A stretch of DNA of 64,000 nt from Ailurus styani (Eukaryota; Chordata; Mammalia; Carnivora; Ailuridae). This document shows positions 1-11,630 of this stretch, one piece after another; the stretch's first letter is position 1; every line of letters starts with the position of its first letter. Location: NCBI GenBank assembly GCA_002007465.1, contig LNAC01000037.1, forward strand, positions 1,544,335-1,608,334, written 5' to 3'. A program made the position numbers and the translations under genes. The notes beneath the pieces are model-generated. The model was given only the letters and a program-made list of their open reading frames with translations. It did not search any database and was not told the DNA's origin.

Positions 1-214
1 TCCTTTCACCTCTCAGACCAATAAGAGAATTTCCAGGATGAGCATAGAACTCAGTCCGAAGCAGAAGAATAGATTGGGGTACTTTGGCTTTACAGTAAGA
101 TGTGCTTGACGTTGCCAAAAAAGACAGGCGCTTCCCTTAGTGTCCATTTTCCAAAAGTGTCATTGCTACAAAGTGGTATGCAGACCGTACCTGGGACCAC
201 TGACCTAAGAATAA

Positions 215-455
215 AGGTTGTGTTCTAGGCCAGACTCCACCACTTTCTGCAAATATGACTTTCAACAAACCACCTAATTTTAACTTCTGTGAACCTCCAT
301 CCTCATTATATATAAAATAGCGGTGTTATCTCCCTGCCTCCCCACTGGGTTTTGTGAATAAATGATAATGCTGAGGAAAGGGCACTGAGAACGGGTCAGT
401 CATCATTCAAATGTAAGACATTCACACGGTCCTTGTCATTATTATTGTTATCTCC
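215..455 (+). repeat. MIR SINE fragment (ancient)
   Basis: The stretch follows the MIR layout in sense: a degraded 'gaccttcaacaaaccacctaa' type core, then 'cctccatcctcatt...aaaatag', 'tttgtgaataaatgataatgc' and a trailing TTATTATTG. MIR is a mammal-wide tRNA-derived SINE that stopped moving long ago. Divergence is high, so the ends are approximate. Sequence on either side (1-214 and 456-1039) looks unique. Confidence 0.55.
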
Positions 456-1039
456 ACTCGACTAAGACCATAGACCCAAAAAACCTGAGAGAACTTACCA
501 CCAATACATGATGAATTTAATTTGGCTGCTCAAGAATCTTCAACTTGAGTGTTTGAGTTTTGCCAATCCCAGGCTGTATATTGTGAAGCAGGATACAAAT
601 CTGGAACTTGAGACTTTAGGTGTAATTCTTTACATCCCTGATAGTAAAGATAGTTCCAACTCTTAACCTGATGGCCCTTTCCATCAGGGCCAAATTGCAA
701 AGTAGATTTCATGAAGAATTTTCAAAATTGTGTGGTCTGCTTTTATGCTTTCAGTACAGAGAAAGGGAAGGAAAAAAAACGAGGTAGCTCACATTCATAC
801 CCAACTGCCCCCCCCCCAACAATTTTCTTAGCACTCCTTAGAGGGCCTATCTGATGGAACATTCCCTTCAGTTTCTCAGCTCCAGCTCCATGACCTTCAT
901 GTCAAGCTCCCTCCTGTCTCAATACTACTCATACCTTCCTGACTACAAGGTAGGAAACAATAAAACACAACCACCCCCTACTTTCCTTGCCTGGCTTCAC
1001 AACATTCTTTCACTTGCAGTTGTAAGATGTACTTATTTG

Positions 1040-1168
1040 TTTCTTCTCTGTCCCTTTTCATGTCAGTGTAAGCTCTGTAACAATAAGACTTTGTCTTATT
1101 TACCGTTGTAACTCCTGGGCCTGGTACATGAGGGCATTCAGTAAACATTGCTGAATAAATGAATGAAT
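1040..1168 (+). repeat. L2 LINE 3' end
   Basis: Sense copy of the L2 3' terminus. It shows 'tgtaagctctgtaacaataagactttg', then 'cctgggcctggtacatgagg', then 'cagtaaacattgctgaataaatgaatgaatg', matching the known order of L2: stop-proximal sequence, 'gcctggcacatagtagg', then TGAATGAA repeats. No coding capacity remains. Confidence 0.6.
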
Positions 1169-1489
1169 GCCTCTGTGAAATGGGTATATCGATTTCAAAT
1201 GTCTGGAGCCCTTAGGAGGATCTTAAAAATTAAAAATATAAAGTACTATAGGGACCATTGCTCACGATTGAAAAAAGAAACAAAGAATGCAAAATTCAGG
1301 CAATGGATGAGCTTTGAAGTGAGAGAGCACTAGGGGGAGGGCCAAGCAAGATAAGGAGTTAGCACAACAGGTAAAACAGCAGAATCTAATTGGGCCAAAT
1401 CATCTCTGATTATCTAGGAGTTTTCCAGTTTTAGGGCCCTAAATCATTCATCCCATGCAGCCCTTAGTCACAGGCATACAGGAGAGTTA

Positions 1490-1715
1490 GTCACCTTGAC
1501 TTTCAAGAGTCAGATGCTCTCATGAATTTGAATTCTCCATTCACATTTATTAGCAATTTGACCTTGAGCAAGATATACTTAACTCTTTCTGATTTCAGTT
1601 TCTCACTTGTAAACATTCATAATTGGCAATGGAAATATCTGGGTCAAGGGTTTATAGGGATTTCTTAAAAAGGAGTATATAGAAGATACTTAATACATAA
1701 TGAGTGCTAGATAAA
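1490..1715 (+). repeat. MIR SINE fragment
   Basis: Shows 'gcaatttgaccttgagcaag', 'cttaactctttctgatttcag', then 'tacttaatacataatgagtgc', in the order expected of a sense MIR. The younger Can-SINE at 1730-1920 inserted at its 3' edge. After that SINE, 'gtgcctggcttataattgg' and 'caataaatgtc' look like further MIR or L2 3' sequence, so the old repeat may continue to about 1980. Confidence 0.5.
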
Positions 1716-1934
1716 CAGCAAATGGTATTTTTTTTAAAAGATTTTATTTATTTGACAGAGAGAGACACAGTGAGAGAGGAAACACAAGCAGGGGGAGCGG
1801 GAGAGGGAGAAGCAGGCTTCCCGTGGAGCAGGAAGCCTGATGTGGGGCTCGATCCCAGGACCCCGGGATCATGACCTGAGCCGAAGGCAGCCGCTTAACA
1901 ACTGAGCCACCCAGGCACCCCAGCAAATGGTATT
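1716..1934 (-). mobile_element. Can-SINE, minus strand, with 14-bp TSDs
   Basis: A tRNA-derived carnivore SINE lies at about 1730-1920 in antisense: poly-T/AAAGATTTTATTTATTTG tail on the left, 'gagccacccaggcacccc' (complement of the pol III head) on the right. It is bounded by perfect target-site duplications 'cagcaaatggtatt' at 1716-1729 and 1921-1934, which fixes the insertion exactly. Its promoter points leftwards. The landing site is old MIR/L2-like sequence. Confidence 0.97.
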
Positions 1935-2159
1935 ATTAAAGTGCCTGGCTTATAATTGGCTTCAATAAATGTCAACTTAAAGAGGAGGGAGGATGCTAAT
2001 TCTGGACTATTTTTTGTGACTTAGACAATGACTTTTTCATAACAGAATTATACTATCTCTAAAGTTTTAATAAAGAATACTTCATGGAACACTTTTAATA
2101 CTAAATTTGCCATTCTGTTTGCTGAGTTTTATCAACATTTCTTCACTTAAAAGAAAAGC

Positions 2160-2519
2160 TTTTTTTTTTTTTTTGGCCATAGTCTTTTATTATTTTTTTT
2201 TAAACTATGTAGCGCATTAAAAAATAAAAACTAAAAGTTATATGAACATTTATAAAATTTTAGACATTTTAAAACATGACTTAAATATGTTTTATCTGTC
2301 AGTACAAATAATTTACTCAAAGTCCTTCAAATAAGGTTGATATAGGCTGGGAATACTGTATTTTAGGAAGGCATAATTCTTCTCATCAACAAAAACAAAT
2401 GTTCCATCTAGTTTTGTGAAATAAAAGCCTTTCATATAGTCACTTGGAGTTGATTTGGAGAAAAAAAAAAGTCTCTTGTCTGTTTCTGTTAATGCCCACA
2501 TGAGTTTTACTAGTTGCAA
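2160..2519 (-). pseudogene. Exon-like ORF with 3' UTR, poly(A) signal and A-tract: retrocopy or terminal exon, unidentified
   Basis: On the minus strand an open frame runs from 2519 to a TAA at 2313-2315 (68 codons). The peptide is compositionally protein-like, with segments such as ETDKRLFFFSKS and FYFTKLDGTFVFVDE and an ending LYQPYLKDFE. About 110 bases downstream there is an AATAAA followed within about 12 bases by a run of about 16 A (poly-T at 2161-2176 on the plus strand), the layout of a polyadenylated transcript copied back into the genome. The upstream edge is also notable: on the minus strand the ORF is preceded by 'tttttgtgatttcag', a good splice-acceptor shape, with an in-frame stop just before it. 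So this is either a 5'-truncated processed pseudogene or a genuine last exon of a minus-strand gene. I could not name the protein, and I found no flanking target-site duplication. Confidence 0.35.
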
Positions 2520-3809
2520 CTGAAATCACAAAAACCAGGACTTGATGCTTAGCTGGCAAGAAGCCAGGATAATGAAATTAATAACATATGCTGAAGAACC
2601 CATTTGTAACAATTTTCCATTTAAAAAAATGAGGCAGCTCAAAGTTACAGACAGGGCTTTCTCCCCTTCCCCCACCCCTTTATTTTCTTTTGCCTTTAAT
2701 ATGTCTGAATGTTGAAGTCAATGGTTCTTAGTTACTTTCACAATCCACATGACTTCAACATCTAAGCAAGCAACCCTGTAGCTGTTAGACAGTTTATTTT
2801 TGTTGTTGTTTTTGTTTTTTTTTTAGATCAGAGTTGAATTATTTGAGTCTCAGCCAACCACAGATACTCCCCAATTTGGAATCAAGCCTTATGTTAGGGA
2901 CACTTCTTAAGATACTGTCTTGGTCGTGTTGGCTGGTCTCACCTGTCAGCAACTGGTCATGGAAATTTTTGCAAGGAAACTCTCATATCACAGAGCCTAT
3001 GACCAAAGGCACACACATCTTATTTAAGAGAAGATCCTCTGAAGACCTCTCTTAGGAGTTTACCCTCAACTTATGCAGATCCCCAACAAGCCTAGTAACC
3101 TAATTTGCTAACATATAACAAATTAGAGGTGACAAATTAGGAGGAAGGAAACAGATGGATAATAGCAAAAAGCACTAACTGATAGCTAAGGAGGGAGTCT
3201 TGGACATGTTAAAACCAGCCATTGGGGAACCAAAAACCAACCAACCAACCAACCAAACAAACAAACAAAAAACCAGTGCTATCATTAGTAGAAGAATTTT
3301 TACCAACTTAACAGTTTGGGAGGGCATCACAGAATTTCAGGAAGTGGTGGGCTCTAAATTGTTATTGTATAGTGATAGGTGTTCATTGTAGGTACACCTA
3401 AGTCAAAAGGAAACATCAAGTTTACTATTTCCCGTTGAAGAACGTGGGCAAGATGGTCATGCATTTTTTTCATAGGTGTTAAAGATATATTTTGTATCTA
3501 TATCTTTATTATAAATCAACTCATATATTATAAATGTATTTGCGTAATTGTATATTCATAGAAAATGATCAGGAGGACACACAACAATAATGGATCTCTG
3601 GACAGGGAGCTAGAGGGTAAAAAAGTAAAGAAGACCTCCACTTCATATACTTCTGCTTTGCTAAAAGTTTTGGAAGGTGCATGTTTATCTTCATAATAAA
3701 AATATTTAAATATTTTCTAAGAAACCTAAAGCATTGCAGGAGTTTGACCCATGAGCACTTTATCAGTCACTGTAAGCCAGTAAGATCTTGGGAGACAGGA
3801 TCAATATCA
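2520..3809. other. No gene recognised; unique DNA with a short simple repeat
   Basis: Only short chance ORFs and low-complexity T/G runs (2795-2823) are visible. At 3236-3272 there is a (CCAA)n grading into (CAAA)n microsatellite. No SINE or L1 signature was seen. Confidence 0.5.
3236..3272. repeat. (CCAA)n/(CAAA)n microsatellite
   Basis: Five tandem CCAA units pass directly into three CAAA units and a short A run. It is not attached to a recognisable SINE tail. Confidence 0.9.
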
Positions 3810-3935
3810 TCCTTTCAACACTCATACATTGAACCTCTGTTTTGTGCTATATCACTTGTGATATTTCTGTTCTATATGCTGGGATGAAAATATAATTAAA
3901 TGTACTGCAGTCTCTCAAAGAACTGATCATCAGGT
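3810..3935 (-). repeat. Possible L2/MIR fragment, antisense
   Basis: The order 'caacactcatacattgaacc', 'ttttgtgctatat...tgctggg', 'tgtactgcagtctctcaaag' resembles the antisense L2 3' end ('caacaaatatttattgagcac', 'gtgccaggcactg...gctggg', 'ccctcaaggagctc'). It is strongly diverged, so this is only suggestive. Confidence 0.3.
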
Positions 3936-6559
3936 AAGAAGCTGAGAAAATATGAAAAATGTGATGTGTGGCATGAAAGAAGTGAGGGCAGAAAGCTTAG
4001 AGCCTGTGGCCTTGAAGACCAAACAGAGTGTTGCTGGGTGGCCAATGGAAGCAGTGGAGCACCAGGGAATGGCAAGGTAGAAAAAGGGCTTTGCCAAAGG
4101 GGTAGCAGGGAGAGATGTGAAAACAAACTGCAATGATGTTAGAATGTTACAGAGGTCAGAGTCATCTGCATAGTGGCCCCTGGTGTGGGGCCCAGCTTTT
4201 TCCACTGAAGGTAACTATAATTAAAACAGACCACAAAAAAGCCCTTGATAGTGTCTCTGTGGGTTTACTCCTGCCCTAACCATATGCTCTTTGCAGCCCA
4301 ACTCCCTCTGCTATGACCAGACACTAGGGCCCTTGAAGGCAGCACCAAGCTAGTGTAAGAGATACAGACACATTTAGCAAATGCTCTTTTAATATATACA
4401 TATTTTTAGAATGCATTGGTAACTTGCAAAGCGTTGAGCTTGTAGCTCTGCCAAGTATCTTGCAGAGAAGACACTTAATATTGCTCTTCGCATCATGAGC
4501 TCTCCTTTCTTTTACTTTTTAATTCAGGCATAAATAATGAAAAAATTCAACTAAAGATTTTTCCCAATCCAAGAAGGCCACAACATTTGGCTGAAGGGTC
4601 TTATATGCCTACCACCCTATTTCAAAGATAAGAAAGAGAAACGAACTGTCAAAAGCATGCCATTGTCTTGAAGTTTCTCCCTACCCTGGCTTTGGGAGTT
4701 GATAGGACTGTCCTGGGTGTGTGTGGTGGGAGCAGAGATAGTTGGGGGGAAAAGCGATACTTATTTGAAGGTTGTCACCATAAGGAGTAGTAGACCTGTT
4801 CCTTATCTCTAATTCAGAGAGGACCACATGCATTTGAGCTCTGTAGCACAAATTAAAAACAGCATATTATGAGTGTTGTCTGTTGTAGTGACAAAAGACC
4901 AAACATCACATAGCAAAGTTCTTTTGGAGGAAATACGCAAAGGTCATTGACCACAGATGGTTGATATTGGCAAGAAAGGCTGTGTGATAGGAGAAAGGAA
5001 ATCAACTGTGTGTGTGGCAGGGGGAATGCACAGGAAGAAGAACATAGAGGAACTGAATGACATTAGAAGTCAGTGAATTGGCCATCCAGACACACATAAC
5101 GGGGACAGAAAACTGGGAGCATGGGGAAGAATGTGTCAGTGGGCAAACAGGTGATAGACACTGCCTGTCACAGCATGTAACTGAGAGGAAGAGTAGCAGG
5201 GACTAGAGAGAGAAGCCGTGCATCACAGAACAAAATACAAATGGAAAGGATTTGTGGCACCAGACATGGTGGATTGAAGTTATAAAAGTCCAAATTTCTT
5301 AAATATTTCCATGAGGTCCTTAAAAAATCATACTCGAAAAGACAAAACCTGACTAAGCATGTTTTAAAGCTGTTGAGGAAGAAAAAGAGTCATTTACTGT
5401 TAACTGGGACATTAATGTAGTAAGAAGATAAGATTGAGACGTCTGAGATAATAAACCAATATGGAAGCAAATCAAGGACTCTTGTAAACCAGAAAAAAAT
5501 ACAGAAACTTGTAAAGATGGGGGGAAAGCCCAAATTTTTCTATGAGTTTGTGAGATTAAGAAAATGTATATATTGATCTCTGACCCCAGCTCCTGGCATG
5601 GAGCTACTAAAATCCTCATTGTTTTCTACATGGTAAGAGCACTTGGAGCATCTTTTGTTCTATTGATTCTGAATGGGCTCCTGCACAGGGGCTTGTCATC
5701 ACAAAGACCAAGCCATGCCTAGAAGCTTGGAATTTTCAGCCCTGACTTTGTCCTTCAGAGAGGGGAGAGGGACTAGAAACGAAGTTAATAATTGATCATA
5801 CCTACACGAGGAAGCCTCCATAGTATTTCAGTAGTAGGGGGTTTGGAGACTTCTAGATCGGTGAATACACGGGGAGAATGACACCCTTCAGCACACAGAG
5901 ACAGAAGCTACTGCCCCTGGGACGCTCCCAGGCCTTGCTCTATGTATCTCTTCATCTGGCTGTTCATCAGTATCCTTTATCATATCCTTTAATGTACTGG
6001 TGGAAGTTAAAAGTTTCCCTGAGTTCTGTGAGTTGTTCCAGCAAATTAATTGAACCCAAGGAGGGGGGAAGCCTCTGATCTATACCTAGTTGGTCAGAAG
6101 CAGGGGTAATAATCTGCATTTGAGACTGGCATCTGGAGTGAGGGGTGGATAGTCTTACAGGACTGAGCCTTTAAGCTGTGGATCTGACACTATCTCCAGG
6201 CAGGGGTAGAATTGAGTTAAAGTGTAGGACACCCAGCTGGCATCACAGAGAATTGTTTGTTGAGGTGGAAAGCCCATACACATTTGGTGTCTGGAAGTGT
6301 CGGAAGTGTTCTATGTGATTAGTAAAAGAGATTCACAGGAAAGAAACCCAGAAGGGGAAAACTGGGTTTTTCCTTACACAAGTGGAAAAATGTAGGTTCT
6401 TCCTTCATAGAGTTCTATACAAAGGAATTTATAGCACTCAAAGCAAAATCAGTGTAGGAGGACAGAGTATAGAAAATAAGGAACACGATCAAATAGGGCT
6501 TCATTGCCAAAGACAAGAAAGGCCAGGATATTTTCTATATTTTTACCTTCCATACTGAC
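3936..6559. other. No gene or clear repeat recognised
   Basis: This is mixed-composition sequence with only short, unremarkable ORFs on both strands. I see no SINE, L1, LTR or tRNA signature and no exon with convincing splice sites. It is probably unique intergenic or intronic DNA. Confidence 0.45.
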
Positions 6560-6705
6560 AAAGATAATCCAGGCACTCTTCACAATACTCTACAAGCATG
6601 GGATCATGGAACACACACAACAGCCCTATGAGATAATTATGCCATGATTATCATCCCTAAATGAAATGAATGGATGAAGAAACTAAAAGGCTAACTGTTA
6701 AAATA
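6560..6705 (-). repeat. MIR fragment, antisense
   Basis: 'aggcactcttcacaatactc', 'cacaacagccctatgagataa', 'tatcatccctaaatgaaatg' and 'gatgaagaaactaaaagg' follow the antisense MIR sequence, in which 'ccctatgaggtaggtac', 'ttatcccc...acagatga' and 'gaggaaactgaggc' occur in this order. Confidence 0.5.
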
Positions 6706-7594
6706 ATCCCAATATTTCAGTGTCTTCTTACAATAAAATCTTACCTTTCCCATGAAAGGAGGCTTCCATGTGCAAAGGAAGTAGACATAGAGGGACTCTA
6801 CTCCAGAGCTGACCAGGAACACACTTTCTCTGCCATGGGCTGAGCCCTGCCCTGGGAGCCAGCTCCATTCAGCTGGTTGATGGGGGATGAAAAGAGAATC
6901 AGCTTTGGGAAGTTTGTAAGAGCCAGACTGGAGGGGTGCTCCTGGTAGAGGCTCCCATTTCATTGGCCAGCTCTTGGGTCCAAGGCCACACAATGGGAAT
7001 GTGGTACCCAAGAAGAGTCAAGAAACACCTGTCCTGGTCCAGAGTCATGAGAAGACTCTCCTGGCTTTTACTTCCTCCTTTTTACTTTGGTAGCCACTGC
7101 TGTATTGGTGAGGAATCAGAGAGGAAAAGAGAAATTGGTCTATGATGTGCATGTGGGAAGAGATTTAATTCAGGAAATCTGAGACTGACAAAACCACTGG
7201 AAGAGTAGGTTGTGCAAAGGTCGAGGAAACTTCTGCCAATGTTTAGGAAATTAGGAAGGGCAGGACTCTCAGGGAGCCACCATTGATAACCTCACTGGCT
7301 GTTGCCCTGAAGTAGGTGGCTTCTAGGAATGCTAGCAACATCATCATATTTGTCCTCTGGCCCTCTGCTGAACACCACATGTCTTCCTACCATCTCAGGA
7401 GCCATACTGGCCCTTCCTCGCTTCTGCCAGGAAAACCGCACACAGGGGCCTCTGACTTGCAGACTTTAAGCTGGAACCTGGTGGCAGGAACATCTGGGAA
7501 GTGTGGGTTCAGGCCTTCAGCTCTTTCAGTAAAGAATGCACAAGGAAGGGTGTGGAAATGGTTGAAATATGTCAATAGACATATTTCTATTAAT
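6706..7594. other. No gene or clear repeat recognised
   Basis: Overlapping short ORFs on both strands (up to about 106 codons) show no recognisable domain, no consistent start context and no repeat homology that I can name. I treat them as chance ORFs. Confidence 0.45.
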
Positions 7595-7676
7595 TATGAT
7601 TAATATATGATTATCTTCACTATGATTAATATATGATTATCTTCACTATGATCATATCACTTCATAATATCTTCAC
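7595..7676. repeat. 26-bp tandem repeat, two exact copies plus a degenerate third
   Basis: The unit beginning TATGATTAATATATGATTA and ending TCTTCAC occurs at 7595-7620 and again identically at 7621-7646. A diverged third copy, still ending in TCTTCAC, follows to about 7676. AT-rich minisatellite-like expansion. Confidence 0.9.
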
Positions 7677-7680
7677 TAAC

Positions 7681-7819
7681 TGTTACATAGTGTTACTCAT
7701 CAGACACGAAGGAGGAACTATTAGTATCCATATTTTACAGATGTGCTCATTTGCAGTAGAAATAAGGTAATAAGTTGTCCAAAATCACAGGGAGAAATAG
7801 TCTGGTTTCAATGCTCAAA
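7681..7819. repeat. Copy A of a 139-bp local duplication, containing a MIR core
   Basis: Aligned by eye to 8791-8929 without gaps, with about six substitutions. The inner part ('tagtatccatattttacagatg' through 'aaggtaataagttgtcc...aaatcacaggg') is an antisense MIR core. Identity stops abruptly at both ends, which suggests a real short-range duplication and not two independent MIR insertions. Confidence 0.9.
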
Positions 7820-8774
7820 CTGAACACAGAGGAAGAATTTTCATTTTCTTTATACAAGTTTTATTTTGGAAAGGGAAAACTGTGTGTTAGAATCCTGTGT
7901 GTTAGAACTATATTCAATCCTTCATTCACAGATGTTAAACTCCTTTTTATGTTTCAGAGCCAGTTTTAAAAGAATAATATTAGAGAAGTTAACATAACAC
8001 ATTCGGTATTTGAGAAATTGTGCTTATTTGGGGGATTAAGATTGATTTGTTTCCTAAGAGGTTTTGAGGAGAATGAATAAAGGTCATTAGATTCATCATG
8101 GAGGACATCAATCTACCATGAAATTGATGGGCAGCAACCAGTCAATGAAATAAATCAATATTAACATGTAATCTCTACCATTACCAGCAATGGTGGCATT
8201 TTCCCTGTCTCTGTTTTCAGCTCCAGCCTCCCAGGGAAAGGTTAGCCATATCATAGACTCGATGCTATTGGTGATTTTGGAGGGTGGGAAGGAGTACAAT
8301 GAGGGATTTTTTTTTTTCACCTTGCCTGCGTTCTCTAGTTGTTATTTTAAACTGTGGCTTCAATTTCATTTTAATAGTTCTTGGTGACTTTGTTGCTTTA
8401 TCACTCACTGTGCTGAAGCAATACCACAGGTTAAATGTCCTATGTGGGGAGGAATACAGTGAAGCAAGTAGAGTTGCAGATCACTATGTGTAAATAAAAC
8501 AACGGAGTCTAAGGCAATTCATAAAAGCCAGGCCCCACTTCTGTCTGCAAATAGAAACAGAGGTTGTACAAAACCACTGGTCCAAATTCACTTTAGGTCA
8601 GTGAGATTGGCCAAATGGTTCTGTCGAGCCTAATCATGATATGTCTCGGCATCAGTGGGAGCACTCCAGCATGTTCACCTCAACTGTGCCTTCTGCAGGG
8701 CGGAAGGCAGAATGTAAGCATTTGCTTTTATTAGGAGCGATGAGTACATGTTTGCTAATGCTTACTAAAAAGAG
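7820..8774. other. Spacer between duplicated blocks; no gene recognised
   Basis: No repeat family or coding potential was recognised. Short ORFs on both strands are unremarkable. Confidence 0.45.
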
Positions 8775-8929
8775 TAATAATAATAATAATTGTTACACAG
8801 TGTTACTCATCAGACACGAAGGAGGAACTATTAGTATCCATATTTTACAGATGCGCTCATTTGCAGTACAAATAAGGTAATAAGTTGCCCAATATCACAG
8901 GGAGAAATAGTCTGGTTTCAACGCTCAAA
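8775..8929. repeat. Copy B of the 139-bp duplication, preceded by (TAA)n
   Basis: A short (TAA)n run (about 8775-8790) leads directly into 8791-8929, the second copy of the sequence at 7681-7819. The two copies share non-MIR flanking bases such as ACTCATCAGACACGAAGGAG, so the duplicated block is larger than the repeat inside it. Confidence 0.9.
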
Positions 8930-9369
8930 TTCTCAACCAATGAGGTGATATATGGTTGACAACTGTAGTTATTTTGACTCCCTGGTACACATGAATCATC
9001 TGTCTATGTGTCCAGGAATATCATTCTTACTAAACAAATTCTTATAAAAAGAGATGATATCAGCCATTTTAATCCATTTTCACAATCCTGTATTAAGGGA
9101 GTAAGGCTAGTCCTTTTCTTGAGTCATTCCTGTCCTTGTTGGAAATAATTGGCTTCCTATCATAATTACAGTGCAAGCAGGGATGGAGGATATGGTAGAT
9201 GGTCTTCAATGAAACTTTTTCCAGGAACAGATCATGAATTAGAACATAAATATGAAGAGTCATCCTAGAGGACCAGAGTAGTTCTGGGCCATCAATATAT
9301 AATTTCATTGTAAATGAATCTGTCTATGTATCTATAATTTTAATGCAAATCTGTCTATATCTATCTAGT

Positions 9370-10030
9370 ACACCAATTGGAAGGCACTAGTTATAATAGC
9401 AAAAGATCAGAATCAACATGAATGTCTATTAGTAGTACCCTGGTTAAATAAATGACAGTATGTACATATAATAAAATGGGTGACTTAAAAATTAGAGGAG
9501 GGGTGCCTGGGTGACTCAGTCCATTAAGCAACTGACTTGATTTTGGCTCAGGTCATCAGATTGAGCCTTGTGTTCGGCTCTGCTCTAGGTGTAGAGCCTG
9601 CTTAAGAGTCTTTCTCTCCCTCTGCCCCTCCCCACCCCATTCTCTCTCATGCATGTGTGTGAGCTGTCTCTCTGTCTCTTTCTCTCTATAAAAACAATAA
9701 CTAAAATGAATAAAATAAAAATCGAGGAAACTATTTATTAATGGGAAGCTATTTGAAATATACTGTTAAGGTTTATAGAAATGAATACATTACCCTTTAC
9801 ATAAAAAGGATAAGAAAAAAGGTAAGTTATAACTATATTGGCTTACACAGGAATAAATTTTTTTCTGGAAGGATAAACAAGAAAATAACAGTAGGGTTAT
9901 CTGTGAGTGATGGGGATGGAGAAGATGGGGAATAGGATGAGGGAAAGACTCTTCACTATATGGCGTTATATCTTTTTAGATGTCTGAACTATTGAAATAT
10001 GTTTCCTATATTACAAATTTATTAAAAAAT
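9370..10030 (+). mobile_element. Old L1 3' end, interrupted by a Can-SINE
   Basis: Left part: 'ttataatagcaaaagatcag' and 'ccctggttaaataaatgacag' match the end of L1 ORF2 and the start of its 3' UTR. Right part: 'ttttctggaaggataaacaagaaaataacagt' and 'gactcttcactatat' continue the same 3' UTR. The two halves are separated by the SINE at 9500-9716. Neither half keeps a coding frame of note. Confidence 0.7.
9487..9728 (+). mobile_element. Can-SINE, plus strand, older copy
   Basis: The head 'ggggtgcctgggtgactcag' is at 9500, followed by 'ggctcaggtcatcag', a long CT-rich body and an A-rich tail at about 9716. Flanks 'aaaaattagagga' (9487-9499) and 'aaaaatcgagga' (9717-9728) are a slightly diverged target-site duplication. 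It inserted into an older L1 3' UTR. Confidence 0.9.
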
Positions 10031-10034
10031 TATG

Positions 10035-10340
10035 AGATGCATTTATTGCATACTTGGTCATGGACTATTCTAGCTAGGCACTATGGATGGGAGGTATAGA
10101 AAAGACAAGGTTCTCAAGATCTTTACTTGGGTAAACAAAACATACACCACTTAACACTTACTTAGTAAGCAACATATAAGGAAACACAAATTAGGACAAG
10201 ACAAACTGTTGCCCTAAGTGCTAAGGGCATGCAGAGTAATGGCATGCAGAGAATGTGCTGAGTAAAATCAGAGATGTCTTCCTGAGGGAATTGAATTGCA
10301 GGCCTTGTTGAGAGAACAGAGATATGGTGTCATAAACAGT
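10035..10340 (-). repeat. Ancient mammalian interspersed repeat, family not assigned
   Basis: 'gcatttattgcatacttgg', 'ggcactatgg', 'aaggttctcaagatctttac' and 'gagatgtcttcctgagggaat' follow the order of a common mammal-wide repeat that begins 'tttattgagcacctactatg' and continues 'ggcctctctgagga'. I cannot give a confident family name. Confidence 0.4.
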
Positions 10341-11169
10341 GTGCCTTCACACATACAGCATTATGGCAACTACCATCAAGTGTGGGAAATCAAACTAAAG
10401 TCTTGAAAGCCATTGAGTAAGTTTGAGGGGCTGGTGCCTTGAGAGGGTGGAACACTGGTAGCTTGAGTCTCTCATCCCAAGAAGAGCAAGGGGCTATATT
10501 CAACTTATTTATGTAGGAATTGAGCTTGATCTTGGTTTATATTTGTTTTCTACTGGATTAACTAACTGGATTCTATTACTGTTTGTAAGAGCTTTTGATC
10601 AACTCTCTTAGGTGCTCCAGGTACATATTTATGCCATTTACAAAAAGAAATAATTTTACTCCTTTCTTTCCAATTTTTTGTGTCTCAATATTTTTCTCTA
10701 TTTTAAATTCATGGATTTCCAATACAATCCAATACAATCTTATTTTGTATTTCCAATACAATCTTAAATAATACCAGGGATACTGGATATCTTTCTTGTC
10801 CCTAACTTAGAAGGAATCATCCAGCTGGCTATTGAGATAAAACATATTTTATTATGTTAAAGAGCAATTTAATTGTTTAGTACACGTTTTTAAAATTAAG
10901 AATGGATGTTGAATTGTGTCAAATGCCTTTTCAGCATCAATGGAAATGATTGGATTTTTTCCTTTTTGATCTATGAATACAATGGATAATAATAATACAC
11001 ATATAATATTGAACCATCCTTGCATTTCTAGAGTTATCTACACTAGGTTGTAACACTGTATTATTTTAAGGTGGACCTATATTTTTCTTGCCAACATTTT
11101 ATACAAAAGTTTTATATTGATATTTATAAATGAGAGGTCCATATAGTTTTCTGTCAAGGACTGCTGTGA

Positions 11170-11630
11170 ACAAACTTTTAAGTGCCCTGGTGGTGTTTAT
11201 GCCCTTGTTTAATTGACTTCCCTTGAGTAAAAGAAAGTCATGGATCCTACAAATACAATATGCCCAATGTGATGGGATATAACTTCCATATTTACATTAC
11301 CTTATATAAATCTTTATCTTCCTAGCAGACTTTTTTTGGAGTCTCTCACTCCATTGGTGGTTTTGAAAATGCAAACTTCTGTGAATTCTACAGTCACAAA
11401 GAAATGAATTCTTCCAACAACCTAAGTGAGCTTGGAAACAGATTTTTCTCTTATCAGGCGCCCAGGAATGCAGCCCAGCTGATACGTTTATGGCAGAGGA
11501 CCAAGCTTATCTATGTCTGGACTCCTAACCCATGGAAAATATGAGATCATAAATGTGTATTGTTTTAGACTGCTAAATTTGTGATAATGTGTTATGCAAC
11601 ACAGAAACAAATACCGGGGCAATCTTTATC
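11170..11630 (+). mobile_element. LTR-like or other ancient repeat inserted in old L1
   Basis: Starts near 'gccctggtggtgtttatgcccttgtttaat' and ends 'cataaatgtgtattgttttagactgctaaatttgtg' + 'gttatgcaacacagaaac'. That 3' signature (polyadenylation signal, then TGTTTTAAGC.GCTAA, then TTATGCAGC) is shared by old mammalian LTR-like repeats. I cannot assign the family. It separates two collinear pieces of antisense L1, so it arrived later than that L1. Confidence 0.5.
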
